Source of the DNA: Streptomyces sp. Q6
Lineage (GTDB): Bacteria > Actinomycetota > Actinomycetes > Streptomycetales > Streptomycetaceae
Assembly: GCF_036967205.1 (NCBI RefSeq)
Contig: NZ_CP146022.1
Location: forward strand, 868,001 to 932,000
Direction of reading: 5' to 3'
DNA length: 64,000 nt
The number at the start of each line of letters is the position of its first letter. Positions within the stretch are counted from its first letter, which is position 1. Positions 55,927 to 64,000 of this stretch are shown here, piece after piece. The position numbers and the translations under genes are program-made. A model generated the notes under the pieces. It was not told the origin of the DNA and ran no database searches. It worked only from the letters and a program-made list of their open reading frames with translations.

Positions 55927-55987
55927 CGGGAAGGGGTCGGTGCGCTGCACCGACCCCTTCCCGTGTCCTCATGTCCTCATGTCCTCA
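55927..55987. terminator. Convergent terminator followed by TGTCCTCA triplet repeat
   Basis: A perfect 16-bp stem, CGGGAAGGGGTCGGTG (55927-55942) with CACCGACCCCTTCCCG (55948-55963). It is followed by three exact copies of TGTCCTCA (55964-55987). Lies between the amylase gene and the end of aglA. Confidence 0.85.
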
Positions 55988-55998
55988 TGCGGACGACG

Positions 55999-57660
<1,662 letters not shown>

Positions 57661-57712
57661 GGTGTCCTTGCTGCGGGAAGGAGCGGGCAACTGGTCGGTC
57701 GTCAGGTGGGGT

Positions 57713-58633
57713 TCAGCCCTTGGTGCCGCCGGCCGTCAGACCGGTGACCAGGTGCTTCTGGACAAGGTAGAAGAAGGCCGTCACGGGGATGGCGATCAAC
57801 ACCGCCGTGGCCGCCATGAGGTTCCACTGCGCGTCGTGCTCGCTGATGAAGCTCTGGAGGCCCACCGCGAACGTGTACTTCGAGTCGTCGAGCATGAACG
57901 TCGAGGCGAAGGCGACCTCGGCGAACGCCGTGATGAAGCTGTAGAACGCGGCGACCGCGATACCGGGCTTCGCCAGCGGCAGGATCAGCCGGTAGAAGGT
58001 GCCGAACGGGCTGAGCCCGTCGATCCGGCCCGCTTCGTCGATCTCCATCGGGACCGTGTCGAAGTAGCCCTTCATCAGCCACGTGCAGTAGGGCACGATC
58101 GTGGTGCAGTTGACCAGGACGAGGCCCTGGTACGTGTCCACCAGGCCGAGTTCCGAGAAGATCTCGTACATCGGCACGATCAGGACGGCGATGGGGAAGG
58201 CCTGCGTGAGCAGCAGCACCCACATCAGCGGCTTGTAGCCGGGGAAACGCATGCGGGAGACCGCGTAGCCCGTCGTCGCGGCGAACATCACGCCGACGAG
58301 GGTGGTGCCCAGCGACACGATCAGCGTCGACGTCATCCAGTCGAAGAAGCCGGTGTGCTGGAGCACGTACGCGTAGTTGTCGAGGGTCGCCTTGCTCGCG
58401 ATGCCGCCCGGGTGCAGGTAGTCGTCCTTGTCCGGACCGACCGACAGGTACACCAGCCAGACGATGGGGAACAGGGCGATGAGGCTGGCCACGCCGAGGA
58501 TGCCGTGCGTGACCGCCCGGCCCGCCGGGCTCTGTTCGCCGCGCCGGCGCACCTTGCGCGGGGCGGCGGGGGCGTCCGGTGCGGCGGAGCGCTGCGCGGG
58601 GACCGGCGCGGTGACGGAAGTCGTGGTGCTCAT
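57713..58633 (-). CDS. malG: Maltose/maltodextrin ABC permease MalG
   Basis: A 306-residue inner-membrane permease with six helices (first about 40-62, 'ASLIALFPIVWLVYLSVG') and the EAA docking loop 'MEIDEAGRIDGLSPFGTF' (about 190-207). C-terminus 'VTGLTAGGTKG' is typical. ATG 58633 follows CAGGAG. The gene is 19 bp after malF. The ATPase is not encoded here and is probably MsiK in trans. Confidence 0.92.
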   Translation of the reverse strand: MSTTTSVTAPVPAQRSAAPDAPAAPRKVRRRGEQSPAGRAVTHGILGVASLIALFPIVWLVYLSVGPDKDDYLHPGGIASKATLDNYAYVLQHTGFFDWMTSTLIVSLGTTLVGVMFAATTGYAVSRMRFPGYKPLMWVLLLTQAFPIAVLIVPMYEIFSELGLVDTYQGLVLVNCTTIVPYCTWLMKGYFDTVPMEIDEAGRIDGLSPFGTFYRLILPLAKPGIAVAAFYSFITAFAEVAFASTFMLDDSKYTFAVGLQSFISEHDAQWNLMAATAVLIAIPVTAFFYLVQKHLVTGLTAGGTKG

Positions 58634-58652
58634 GGTGGTGGCTCCTGCGGCG

Positions 58653-59645
58653 TCAGACGGCGAGCTGCTCATTGCGCTTCAACCAGCGGTAGTAGAAGGA
58701 CGTGAAGACGGTCAGGATCGCGAGCAGCAGGACGCCGTACGAGGCGGACTGCGCGAAGTCACGCGGCTGCTGGCCGAAGCCGAGCCGGTAGGCCCAGGTG
58801 ACGAGGATCTGCGCGTCCGGCGCGGTGTTGCCGAACAGCAGGAAGATGATCGCGAACTGGTTGAACGTCCAGATCACGCCCAGCAGGACGACGGTCGAGC
58901 TGACCGACCGCAGGCCCGGCAGGGTGATGTGGCGGAAGCGCTGCCAGGCGGTCGCGCCGTCCATCTCGGCGGCCTCGTACAGGGAGGCGTCGATGGACTG
59001 GAGCCCGCCGAGCAGCGAGATCATCATGAACGGCACGCCGCACCAGGTGTTGACGAGGATCGCGGCGAGCCGCTGGAACGTCGGGTCCTCCAGCCAGGAC
59101 GGCTGGGGCAGGTGCAGGGAGCCGAGCGCCGAGTTGATGATCCCGGAGTCGGCGAGCATGATCCGCCACGCGAAGACGGTGACGAAGGTGGGCACGGCCC
59201 ACGGCAGGATCAGCATCAGCCGGTAGAAGGTGCGGCCGCGCATCTTCTGGTTGAGGAGCAGCGCGAGGCCGAGCCCGATGGAGTAGTGCAGGACCACGCA
59301 GGCCGCGGTCCACACGACGGTCCAGATGAAGTGCGACCAGAAGCGGTCGTACGAGGCGGGGCCCCACAGGATGTCGGCGTAGTTGTCGAGGCCGACGAAC
59401 TGGTAGGTGGCGTCGATGTGGTTGACGCCGATGGTGCGGGCGGAGTTGAGGCTGTTGGCGTCGGTGAGGGTCAGATAGAAGCCCCGCACCAGGGGGTAGC
59501 CGACGAGGACGCCGAGGACGACGACGACCGGAGCGATCATCGCGTACGCGTACCAGTACTTGCGGTACGAGTCCTTCAGGCGCCGGATCGGTCCTGGGCG
59601 CGGCTCACGGCTCGTGGCGGCCGGTCGGTCGACGGCGAGGGTCAT
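58653..59645 (-). CDS. malF: Maltose/maltodextrin ABC permease MalF
   Basis: A 330-residue permease with six predicted helices; after a basic start ('PIRRLKDSYRKYWYAYAMI') comes the first helix, and the EAA loop reads 'SLYEAAEMDGATAWQRF' (about 215-231). ATG 59645 is chosen over GTG 59654 because AAGG is 8 nt ahead. A hairpin in the 97-bp gap to malE probably lowers expression relative to malE. Confidence 0.92.
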   Translation of the reverse strand: MTLAVDRPAATSREPRPGPIRRLKDSYRKYWYAYAMIAPVVVVLGVLVGYPLVRGFYLTLTDANSLNSARTIGVNHIDATYQFVGLDNYADILWGPASYDRFWSHFIWTVVWTAACVVLHYSIGLGLALLLNQKMRGRTFYRLMLILPWAVPTFVTVFAWRIMLADSGIINSALGSLHLPQPSWLEDPTFQRLAAILVNTWCGVPFMMISLLGGLQSIDASLYEAAEMDGATAWQRFRHITLPGLRSVSSTVVLLGVIWTFNQFAIIFLLFGNTAPDAQILVTWAYRLGFGQQPRDFAQSASYGVLLLAILTVFTSFYYRWLKRNEQLAV

Positions 59646-59682
59646 GCGGGGCACCTTCTGAAATGGGCTGCGGCAGGAAGGT

Positions 59683-59720
59683 GCCGGTTCGCGCCCTCCC
59701 CCCGAGGGGCGCGAACCGGC
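59683..59720 (-). promoter_or_regulatory. Stem-loop between malE and malF
   Basis: GCCGGTTCGCGCC (59683-59695) pairs with GGCGCGAACCGGC (59708-59720). In ABC-importer operons such intercistronic stems protect the binding-protein mRNA or partly terminate transcription, giving more binding protein than permease. Confidence 0.75.
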
Positions 59721-59742
59721 TGGGACTACGAGGTCACCGACG

Positions 59743-61017
59743 TCACTTGGTGAAGTCCGGGACCAGCTTGGCGAACGCCGTCTCCAGGTTCGCCAGACCC
59801 TTGTCCAGGTCTTCCTTGCCGGTGGCGATCTTCGGCAGCTCCTGGTCCATCGGGGTCCACAGCGAGCTGTACTCGGGCAGCTCGGGCCGCGGCTGGGCGG
59901 CGGCGAGGACCTTCTGGTAGCCGGCGATGCCCGGGTCGGCCGTGACCTTCGCGGTGTACGCGTCGGAGCGCGTGGGCAGCGTCGAGTTCTTCAGGGCGAT
60001 CTGCTCCTGCGTCTTCGCCGACGTCATCCACTTGACGAACGTCAGGGACGCCGTCTGGTGGGCCTTGTCCGAGCCCGCGTAGACGGACAGGTTGTGGCCG
60101 CCCGTCGGGGCGCCGGCCTTGCCCGCGGAACCGGCCGGGACGGTGGCGATGCCGAGGTTCGACTTGTCCTTGAACGCCGAGCCCTTGTAGAAGTTCGTGA
60201 TCTCCCACGGGCCCTGGATGATCGAGGCGACCTTGCCGTTGACGAAGGCGTCCTGGATGTGGGCGTAGGCGTCGGCGGTGGCGTCGGCCTTGTGCAGGCC
60301 CTTGCCGGAGAAGAGGCCCTTCCAGGTGGTGTAGCCCTTCTTGGCCTCGGCGGAGGCGATGGTGATCTTCTTGCCGGAGGCGTCGACGGTGTCGGTGCCC
60401 TCGCCGAAGAGGAACGGCTGGGAGTAGTAGCCGGACGTGGACTGCCAGTAGCCGTCGGAGCCGGTCTTCGCCTTGACCTTGGCGGCGTCCGCCTTCAGCT
60501 GCTCCCACGTGGTGGGCGCCTCGGTGATGCCGGCCTTCTCGAAGAGGGCCTTGTTGTAGACGAGGGCGAGGGTGTCGGTGACCAGCGGCACGCCGTAGGT
60601 CTTGCCCTCGAACTGCGCCTGCTTGACCAGGCTCTCCTGGAACTTGCCCTTCTCCGAGAGCGCCTCCGTGCCGTCGAGCGGCAGCAGGTAGCTCTTCTTG
60701 GCGAACGCGGGGGTCCAGCCGACCTCGGCGCGCAGCACGTCCGGGGCACCGCTGGCGCCGGCCGCGGTGTCGAACTTGTTCTGCGCCTGGTCGAAGGGCA
60801 CGTTGACGTACTTGACCTTGATGTCCGGGTTGGACTTCTCGAAGTCCTTGACCAACGCCTTGTACGTGGGCGCCTCGTTGGTGGCGTTCGACGTGTCCCA
60901 CCACGTGATGGTGACCGGGCCCGACGCCTTGCCACTGTCGTCGTCGCTACCGCCGCAGGCCGTCGCCGCAAGTGCGAGGGACGCCACCATCGCGGTGGCC
61001 GCTATGCCACGCCGCAT
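59743..61017 (-). CDS. malE: Maltose/maltodextrin-binding lipoprotein MalE
   Basis: A 424-residue lipoprotein (signal 1-21, lipobox 'LAATAC'). The mature protein is a family 1 solute-binding protein: 'VTITWWDTSNATNEAPTYKA' and 'YGVPLVTDTLALVYNKALFE' are typical, and length matches the S. coelicolor MalE. It captures maltose and maltodextrins released by the amylases. ATG 61017 follows AGGAGAT; longer frames have no ribosome site. First gene of the malEFG-aglA operon, divergent from malR. Confidence 0.93.
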   Translation of the reverse strand: MRRGIAATAMVASLALAATACGGSDDDSGKASGPVTITWWDTSNATNEAPTYKALVKDFEKSNPDIKVKYVNVPFDQAQNKFDTAAGASGAPDVLRAEVGWTPAFAKKSYLLPLDGTEALSEKGKFQESLVKQAQFEGKTYGVPLVTDTLALVYNKALFEKAGITEAPTTWEQLKADAAKVKAKTGSDGYWQSTSGYYSQPFLFGEGTDTVDASGKKITIASAEAKKGYTTWKGLFSGKGLHKADATADAYAHIQDAFVNGKVASIIQGPWEITNFYKGSAFKDKSNLGIATVPAGSAGKAGAPTGGHNLSVYAGSDKAHQTASLTFVKWMTSAKTQEQIALKNSTLPTRSDAYTAKVTADPGIAGYQKVLAAAQPRPELPEYSSLWTPMDQELPKIATGKEDLDKGLANLETAFAKLVPDFTK

Positions 61018-61152
61018 GAGATCTCCTAGAGGGTGAAAGCCCGTGAGTGGGCGAGGAGCGGTCCCGTCCGCTGCCTCTGGCCGACTTGCCGACTGCACCG
61101 TTGCGGCCGCCGGGCGACGTGAACGTAACAGCGCGGCAAGCCGCGCGAAAGA

Positions 61153-61284
61153 CCTTGCTGAAAAAATTTGCAGGATCGGCGGCGAGTTACCGCTTCGTGA
61201 CCCGTAACTGTCGGCTCAAGCTGTGCACTTATGCCCGATTACGATGCTGTTTGCCGTCCTGCAAGAGTCCTGCAAGCTCTTGCC
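61153..61284. promoter_or_regulatory. MalR operator region between malE and malR
   Basis: Two clusters of the TTGCAGGA unit: CCTTGCTG plus TTTGCAGGATC at 61153-61176, and CCTGCAAGAGTCCTGCAAG with a further CTTGCC at 61258-61284 (minus strand: two head-to-tail TTGCAGGACs). They occupy the malE-malR divergent region, as expected for a LacI-type repressor. The rest of the 357-bp gap holds an A-rich stretch at 61160-61168 and no gene. Confidence 0.75.
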
Positions 61285-61374
61285 ACGGGGCGCTCGCACG
61301 GGGGATCATCGGGAGCCTTGCCTTTCCGTAGAGCGGTTCGCCGCCTCCACCGACCCGTTCTCCCGAGGAGCGCG

Positions 61375-62469
61375 ATGACGCAGCTGCCCGCCCAGGCCTC
61401 CCGGCGCCCGGCACAGTCCCCACCCGTGACCGCGCGCCTGGCCGACATCGCCGCCCAGGCGGGGGTCAGCGAGGCGACGGTCAGCCGGGTCCTGAACGGC
61501 AAGCCGGGCGTCGCCGCGGCCACCCGGCAGTCGGTGCTCGCCGCGCTCGACGTCCTCGGCTACGAGCGCCCGGTGCGGCTGCGTCAGCGCAGCGAGGGCC
61601 TGGTCGGCCTCATCACGCCGGAGCTGGAGAACCCGATCTTTCCCGCGCTCGCCCAGATCATCGGGCAGGCGCTGACCCGGCAGGGCTACACCCCGGTCCT
61701 CGCGACCCAGACGCCGGGCGGCTCGACCGAGGACGAGCTCACGGAGATGCTCGTCGACCGGGGCGTCACCGGCATCATCTACGTGTCCGGGCTGCACGCC
61801 GACACCACGGCCGACGCCCAGCGCTACGAGCAACTGCGGGCGCAGGGCGTGCCGTTCGTGCTCGTCGACGGGTTCTCGCCGAAGGTGCAGGCGCCGTTCA
61901 TCTCGCCCGACGACCGGGCCGCGATGCAGCTCGCCGTCACGCACCTGGCCTCGCTCGGGCACAGCCGCATCGGCCTGGCGGTCGGGCCGAAGCGTTTCGT
62001 GCCGGTGCAGCGGAAGATCGAGGGGTTCGTGCGCACGATGAAGGACCGGTTCGGCCTCACCCCGGACGAGATCGAGCGGGACCTCGTCCAGCACTCGCTC
62101 TACACGTTGGAGGGCGGGCAGGCGGCGGCGTCCGATCTGATGGACCGTGGTTGTACGGCGATCGTCTGCGCCAGCGACATGATGGCGCTCGGTGCGATCC
62201 GCGCGGCACGGCAGCGCGGTCACGAGGTGCCCGACGACATCTCGGTGGTCGGTTTCGACGACTCGCCGCTGATCGCTTTCACCGATCCGCCGCTGACCAC
62301 GGTGCGCAAGCCCGTGCAGGCCATGGGCCAGGCGGCGGTCCGCGCGGTGCTCGAGGAGATCGGCGGCACGCCGGCCCCGCACACCGAGTTCGTCTTCATG
62401 CCGGAGCTCGTGGTGCGCGGCTCGACCGCTTCGGGCCCCGGTGTCGTGGGCGTCACGAGCCGGAACTGA
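61375..62469 (+). CDS. malR: LacI-family repressor of maltose/starch use, MalR
   Basis: A 364-residue LacI/GalR protein. The HTH with hinge helix is at about 20-68 ('RLADIAAQAGVSEATVSRVL', 'ALDVLGYERP'), followed by a periplasmic-binding-like ligand domain ('VGLITPELENPIFPALAQII', 'GVPFVLVDGFSPKVQAPF', 'ISVVGFDDSPLIAFTDPPL'). Order and orientation relative to malEFG are the same as in S. coelicolor. ATG 61375 follows GAGGAG. It is expected to bind the CTTGCAGGA boxes at 61153-61284 and 53657-53690, with maltose or a dextrin as inducer. Confidence 0.93.
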   Translation: MTQLPAQASRRPAQSPPVTARLADIAAQAGVSEATVSRVLNGKPGVAAATRQSVLAALDVLGYERPVRLRQRSEGLVGLITPELENPIFPALAQIIGQALTRQGYTPVLATQTPGGSTEDELTEMLVDRGVTGIIYVSGLHADTTADAQRYEQLRAQGVPFVLVDGFSPKVQAPFISPDDRAAMQLAVTHLASLGHSRIGLAVGPKRFVPVQRKIEGFVRTMKDRFGLTPDEIERDLVQHSLYTLEGGQAAASDLMDRGCTAIVCASDMMALGAIRAARQRGHEVPDDISVVGFDDSPLIAFTDPPLTTVRKPVQAMGQAAVRAVLEEIGGTPAPHTEFVFMPELVVRGSTASGPGVVGVTSRN

Positions 62470-62860
62470 ACGCGGCGGGCCCGCCGTCCGTACCCTCCGA
62501 CGAGCCCGGCATCCACCGGGCGACCACGGGGGCCGTGCGGGAGGTACGGACAGTGCGCAGAACGCTCCACTGAGACGGGTGGTACGGCTGTCGACCGCAG
62601 CCGCGCCGCCCGTCTGATCTTTTCTCACCTTTCCTCAGGTAATTCCTGAGTTCTTTTTCCTGTGCTCGGAGTGCGGCTCACGCCTGCCCGAAAACAGGTT
62701 CACGGCGGCTCGAATTCCGATTCGACAGAGGCCCCCGAATTGATTTCCGGACCACTCGGTTCCTCGTTGACAGGCCCCTTTCGCGACCCCAATGCTGGCT
62801 GCACACCAGCGATTCCGGGAATTCGCACAAGGCCAATGAACCCCGGGAGGGAGGAAAGCC
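62470..62860. other. Intergenic region before the putative peptide gene
   Basis: Immediately after malR is a nested dyad: GTCCGTACC (62486-62494) with GGTACGGAC (62543-62551), and inside it GCCCGG/CCGGGC (62504-62521), probably the malR terminator. Further on, base composition drops toward AT (about 62610-62850). A perfect -35 TTGACA lies at 62767-62772, with AATGCT 18 nt later as a weak -10, about 65 nt before the peptide start. Confidence 0.5.
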
Positions 62861-62941
62861 ATGAAGAAGATTTCCGTCCGCAAGGCGGGCCCGATCCGTC
62901 TGACCACCGCCTGCTACTACCTCTGCGGCGACGCCGCGTAA
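62861..62941 (+). CDS. 26-residue putative RiPP precursor peptide
   Basis: ATG 62861 follows GGGAGGGAGGAAAGCC, an excellent ribosome site. The product has 26 residues: a basic first half starting MKKISVRKAG, then PIRL, and the end TTACYYLCGDAA with Cys18 and Cys22 three residues apart. It has no membrane helix and is too short to be an ordinary enzyme. Eighty-one bases downstream begins a PqqD-like/M50 peptidase gene, the kind of partner found near ribosomally made, modified peptides. My inference is that MKKISVRKAGPIRL is a leader and the Cys/Tyr end the modified core. No sequence family was recognised. Confidence 0.65.
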   Translation: MKKISVRKAGPIRLTTACYYLCGDAA

Positions 62942-63022
62942 TTCCAGTCCACAGGTGGGAGCCGGGCCGCCTTCGGGGCCCGGCTCCTTCCCACCGTTCC
63001 CACCCGCGGGAGGGGGTGCCGG

Positions 63023-64000
63023 ATGACGCAGCTGACGCGGACCGTGCGTCTGCACCGGCTCACGATGGTCGACGAGGACGACGGCGTGATGGTCGGCAGG
63101 CCCGACGTCGGCTCGTACGCGGTCTTCCCCGAGGAAGGGGCGCAGGCGCTGCGGATGTTCGCCGACGGGGTGCCCGTCGACGAGGTCGGCGCCTGGTACG
63201 AGCGCACCTGCGGGGCGCCGCTCGACATGGCGGACTTCCTGGAGACCCTGGCCGACCTGGAGTTCCTGCGTACCGACGAGGAGGCCGACGCGCCGGGCAC
63301 GGTGCGCTGGCAGCGTCTGGGCCGCGCCGTGTTCTCCTGGCCGGCGTGGCTCGCGTACGCCGCGCTCGTGGCGGGCGCGGTGACGGCGATGGTGCGCGAC
63401 CCCGGCCTGCGGCCGACGTACCACCAGGTGTTCTTCACCGACTACGTGTCGCTGATCCCCGTCACGATCTTCGCGCTCGCCATCCCGTGCATCGTCGTGC
63501 ACGAGGGCTCGCACGCGCTCGCCGGGCGCCGGCTCGGCCTGCCGTCGACGCTCGGGCTCGGGCGCAGGCTCTACTACCTGGTCGCCGAGACGCGGCTCGA
63601 TTCCCTGCTGAGCGTCGAACGCAAGAAACGCTATCTTCCGTTCTGCGCGGGCATGCTGGCGGATGTCGTCCTGTTCTGCGGGCTCACCCTCCTTTCGATT
63701 CCGCTCGACGGGCACGGTATTCCGTCCTGGATTCACAAACTCTGTCTCGCTGTCGCCTTCACCTGCGTCCTGCGCCTCATCTGGCAATTCCTGTTCTATT
63801 TGGAAACGGACCTGTATTACGTGGTGACGACAGCGGCCCGTTGTACGGATCTCCAGAACGCGACCCGTTTCCGGCTGCGCTCCGGACTGCGCCGGGCACT
63901 GCGCCGCCCGCCCACCGGGGCCGACACGGAGTACTCGCCGCGCGACCGTTCCGTGGCCCGCTGGTACGCGCCGCTGCTGGTCGCCGGGTACGGGTTCTCG
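63023..64000 (+). CDS. M50-type membrane metallopeptidase with PqqD-like N-terminus (partial)
   Basis: The first 326 codons of a gene that continues beyond the window. Residues 1-85 look like a PqqD/RRE-type winged helix ('GSYAVFPEEGAQALRMFADG', 'FLETLADLEFL'). Membrane helices begin at about 105 and 142. The zinc motif His160-Glu161-x2-His164 ('VVHEGSHALAGR') lies at the end of a helix, and 'YLETDLYYVVTT' (Asp263) fits the third ligand region of M50 site-2-protease relatives used in peptide systems. RRE domains bind leader peptides, so this protein could bind and cleave the leader of the peptide encoded just upstream. ATG 63023 follows GGAGGGGG. No stop codon in the window. Confidence 0.75.
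   Translation, partial: MTQLTRTVRLHRLTMVDEDDGVMVGRPDVGSYAVFPEEGAQALRMFADGVPVDEVGAWYERTCGAPLDMADFLETLADLEFLRTDEEADAPGTVRWQRLGRAVFSWPAWLAYAALVAGAVTAMVRDPGLRPTYHQVFFTDYVSLIPVTIFALAIPCIVVHEGSHALAGRRLGLPSTLGLGRRLYYLVAETRLDSLLSVERKKRYLPFCAGMLADVVLFCGLTLLSIPLDGHGIPSWIHKLCLAVAFTCVLRLIWQFLFYLETDLYYVVTTAARCTDLQNATRFRLRSGLRRALRRPPTGADTEYSPRDRSVARWYAPLLVAGYGFS

Noticed and set aside
62678-63787. 369-codon minus-strand ORF over the peptide and M50 genes
   Set aside because: Shadow frame with no domain; the plus strand has good ribosome sites and the HExxH motif.

Overview
The window is very GC-rich, uses codons and ribosome sites typical of Streptomyces, and carries Streptomyces hallmarks: a chaplin, a malEFG/aglA/malR locus beside an amylopullulanase, several huge secreted subtilases, and many actinobacterial insertion sequences. 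It looks like chromosomal DNA with a worn, mobile-element-rich left third. There is no rRNA, tRNA or CRISPR array that I can see.

Layout. 0-1.9 kb: a truncated IS481-type transposase, a 70-codon hypothetical gene, and mostly non-coding sequence. 1.9-10 kb: an envelope-stress locus made of a membrane molybdopterin oxidoreductase, sigma factor SigK, anti-sigma RskA, two near-identical fasciclin proteins, an SH3-like secreted protein, a DUF4383 membrane protein, a chaplin and a START-like protein. Five transcription units here share the same promoter-like signal (CAATCC, 15-17 nt, then a CCGGAT or CGAAT-type -10), which I interpret as a local SigK regulon. 10.7-15.3 kb: an operon of a DUF4331 protein, a TPR protein and a NicO-type nickel/cobalt exporter. 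15.4-22.6 kb: a scarred zone with an IS630 element carrying a passenger gene, a 5'-truncated flavohemoglobin with its TetR regulator, an IS110 transposase, a frameshifted IS5-type transposase and a 3'-truncated FUSC-type membrane protein.

22.9-27 kb: a sugar ABC importer (two permeases, a Tat-type lipoprotein binding protein) with an IclR regulator at its end. 27-29 kb: a double RCK-domain membrane protein whose stop codon lies in a 179-bp palindromic MITE. 29.2-30.2 kb: a deletion scar that fuses a headless tetR to a headless DUF1348 gene. 30.3-48.2 kb: four very large secreted S8 peptidases interleaved with two related LuxR-type regulators; the first protease has a frameshift after its signal peptide, and the second carries cohesin-like and dockerin-like modules. 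A five-copy 61-bp tandem repeat sits between two divergent protease genes.

48.2-62.5 kb: the starch and maltodextrin locus. A two-headed secreted amylopullulanase and a secreted alpha-amylase are transcribed divergently; aglA-malG-malF-malE run as one operon away from malR. MalR-like boxes (CTTGCAGGA) lie in both divergent promoter regions, so extracellular starch breakdown, import and intracellular cleavage look like one regulon. 62.8-64 kb: a 26-residue peptide gene with a CYYLC-containing end, followed by an M50-type membrane peptidase with a PqqD-like N-terminus that runs off the window. This looks like the start of a ribosomally made, modified peptide (RiPP) cluster and is the best candidate for an undescribed system.
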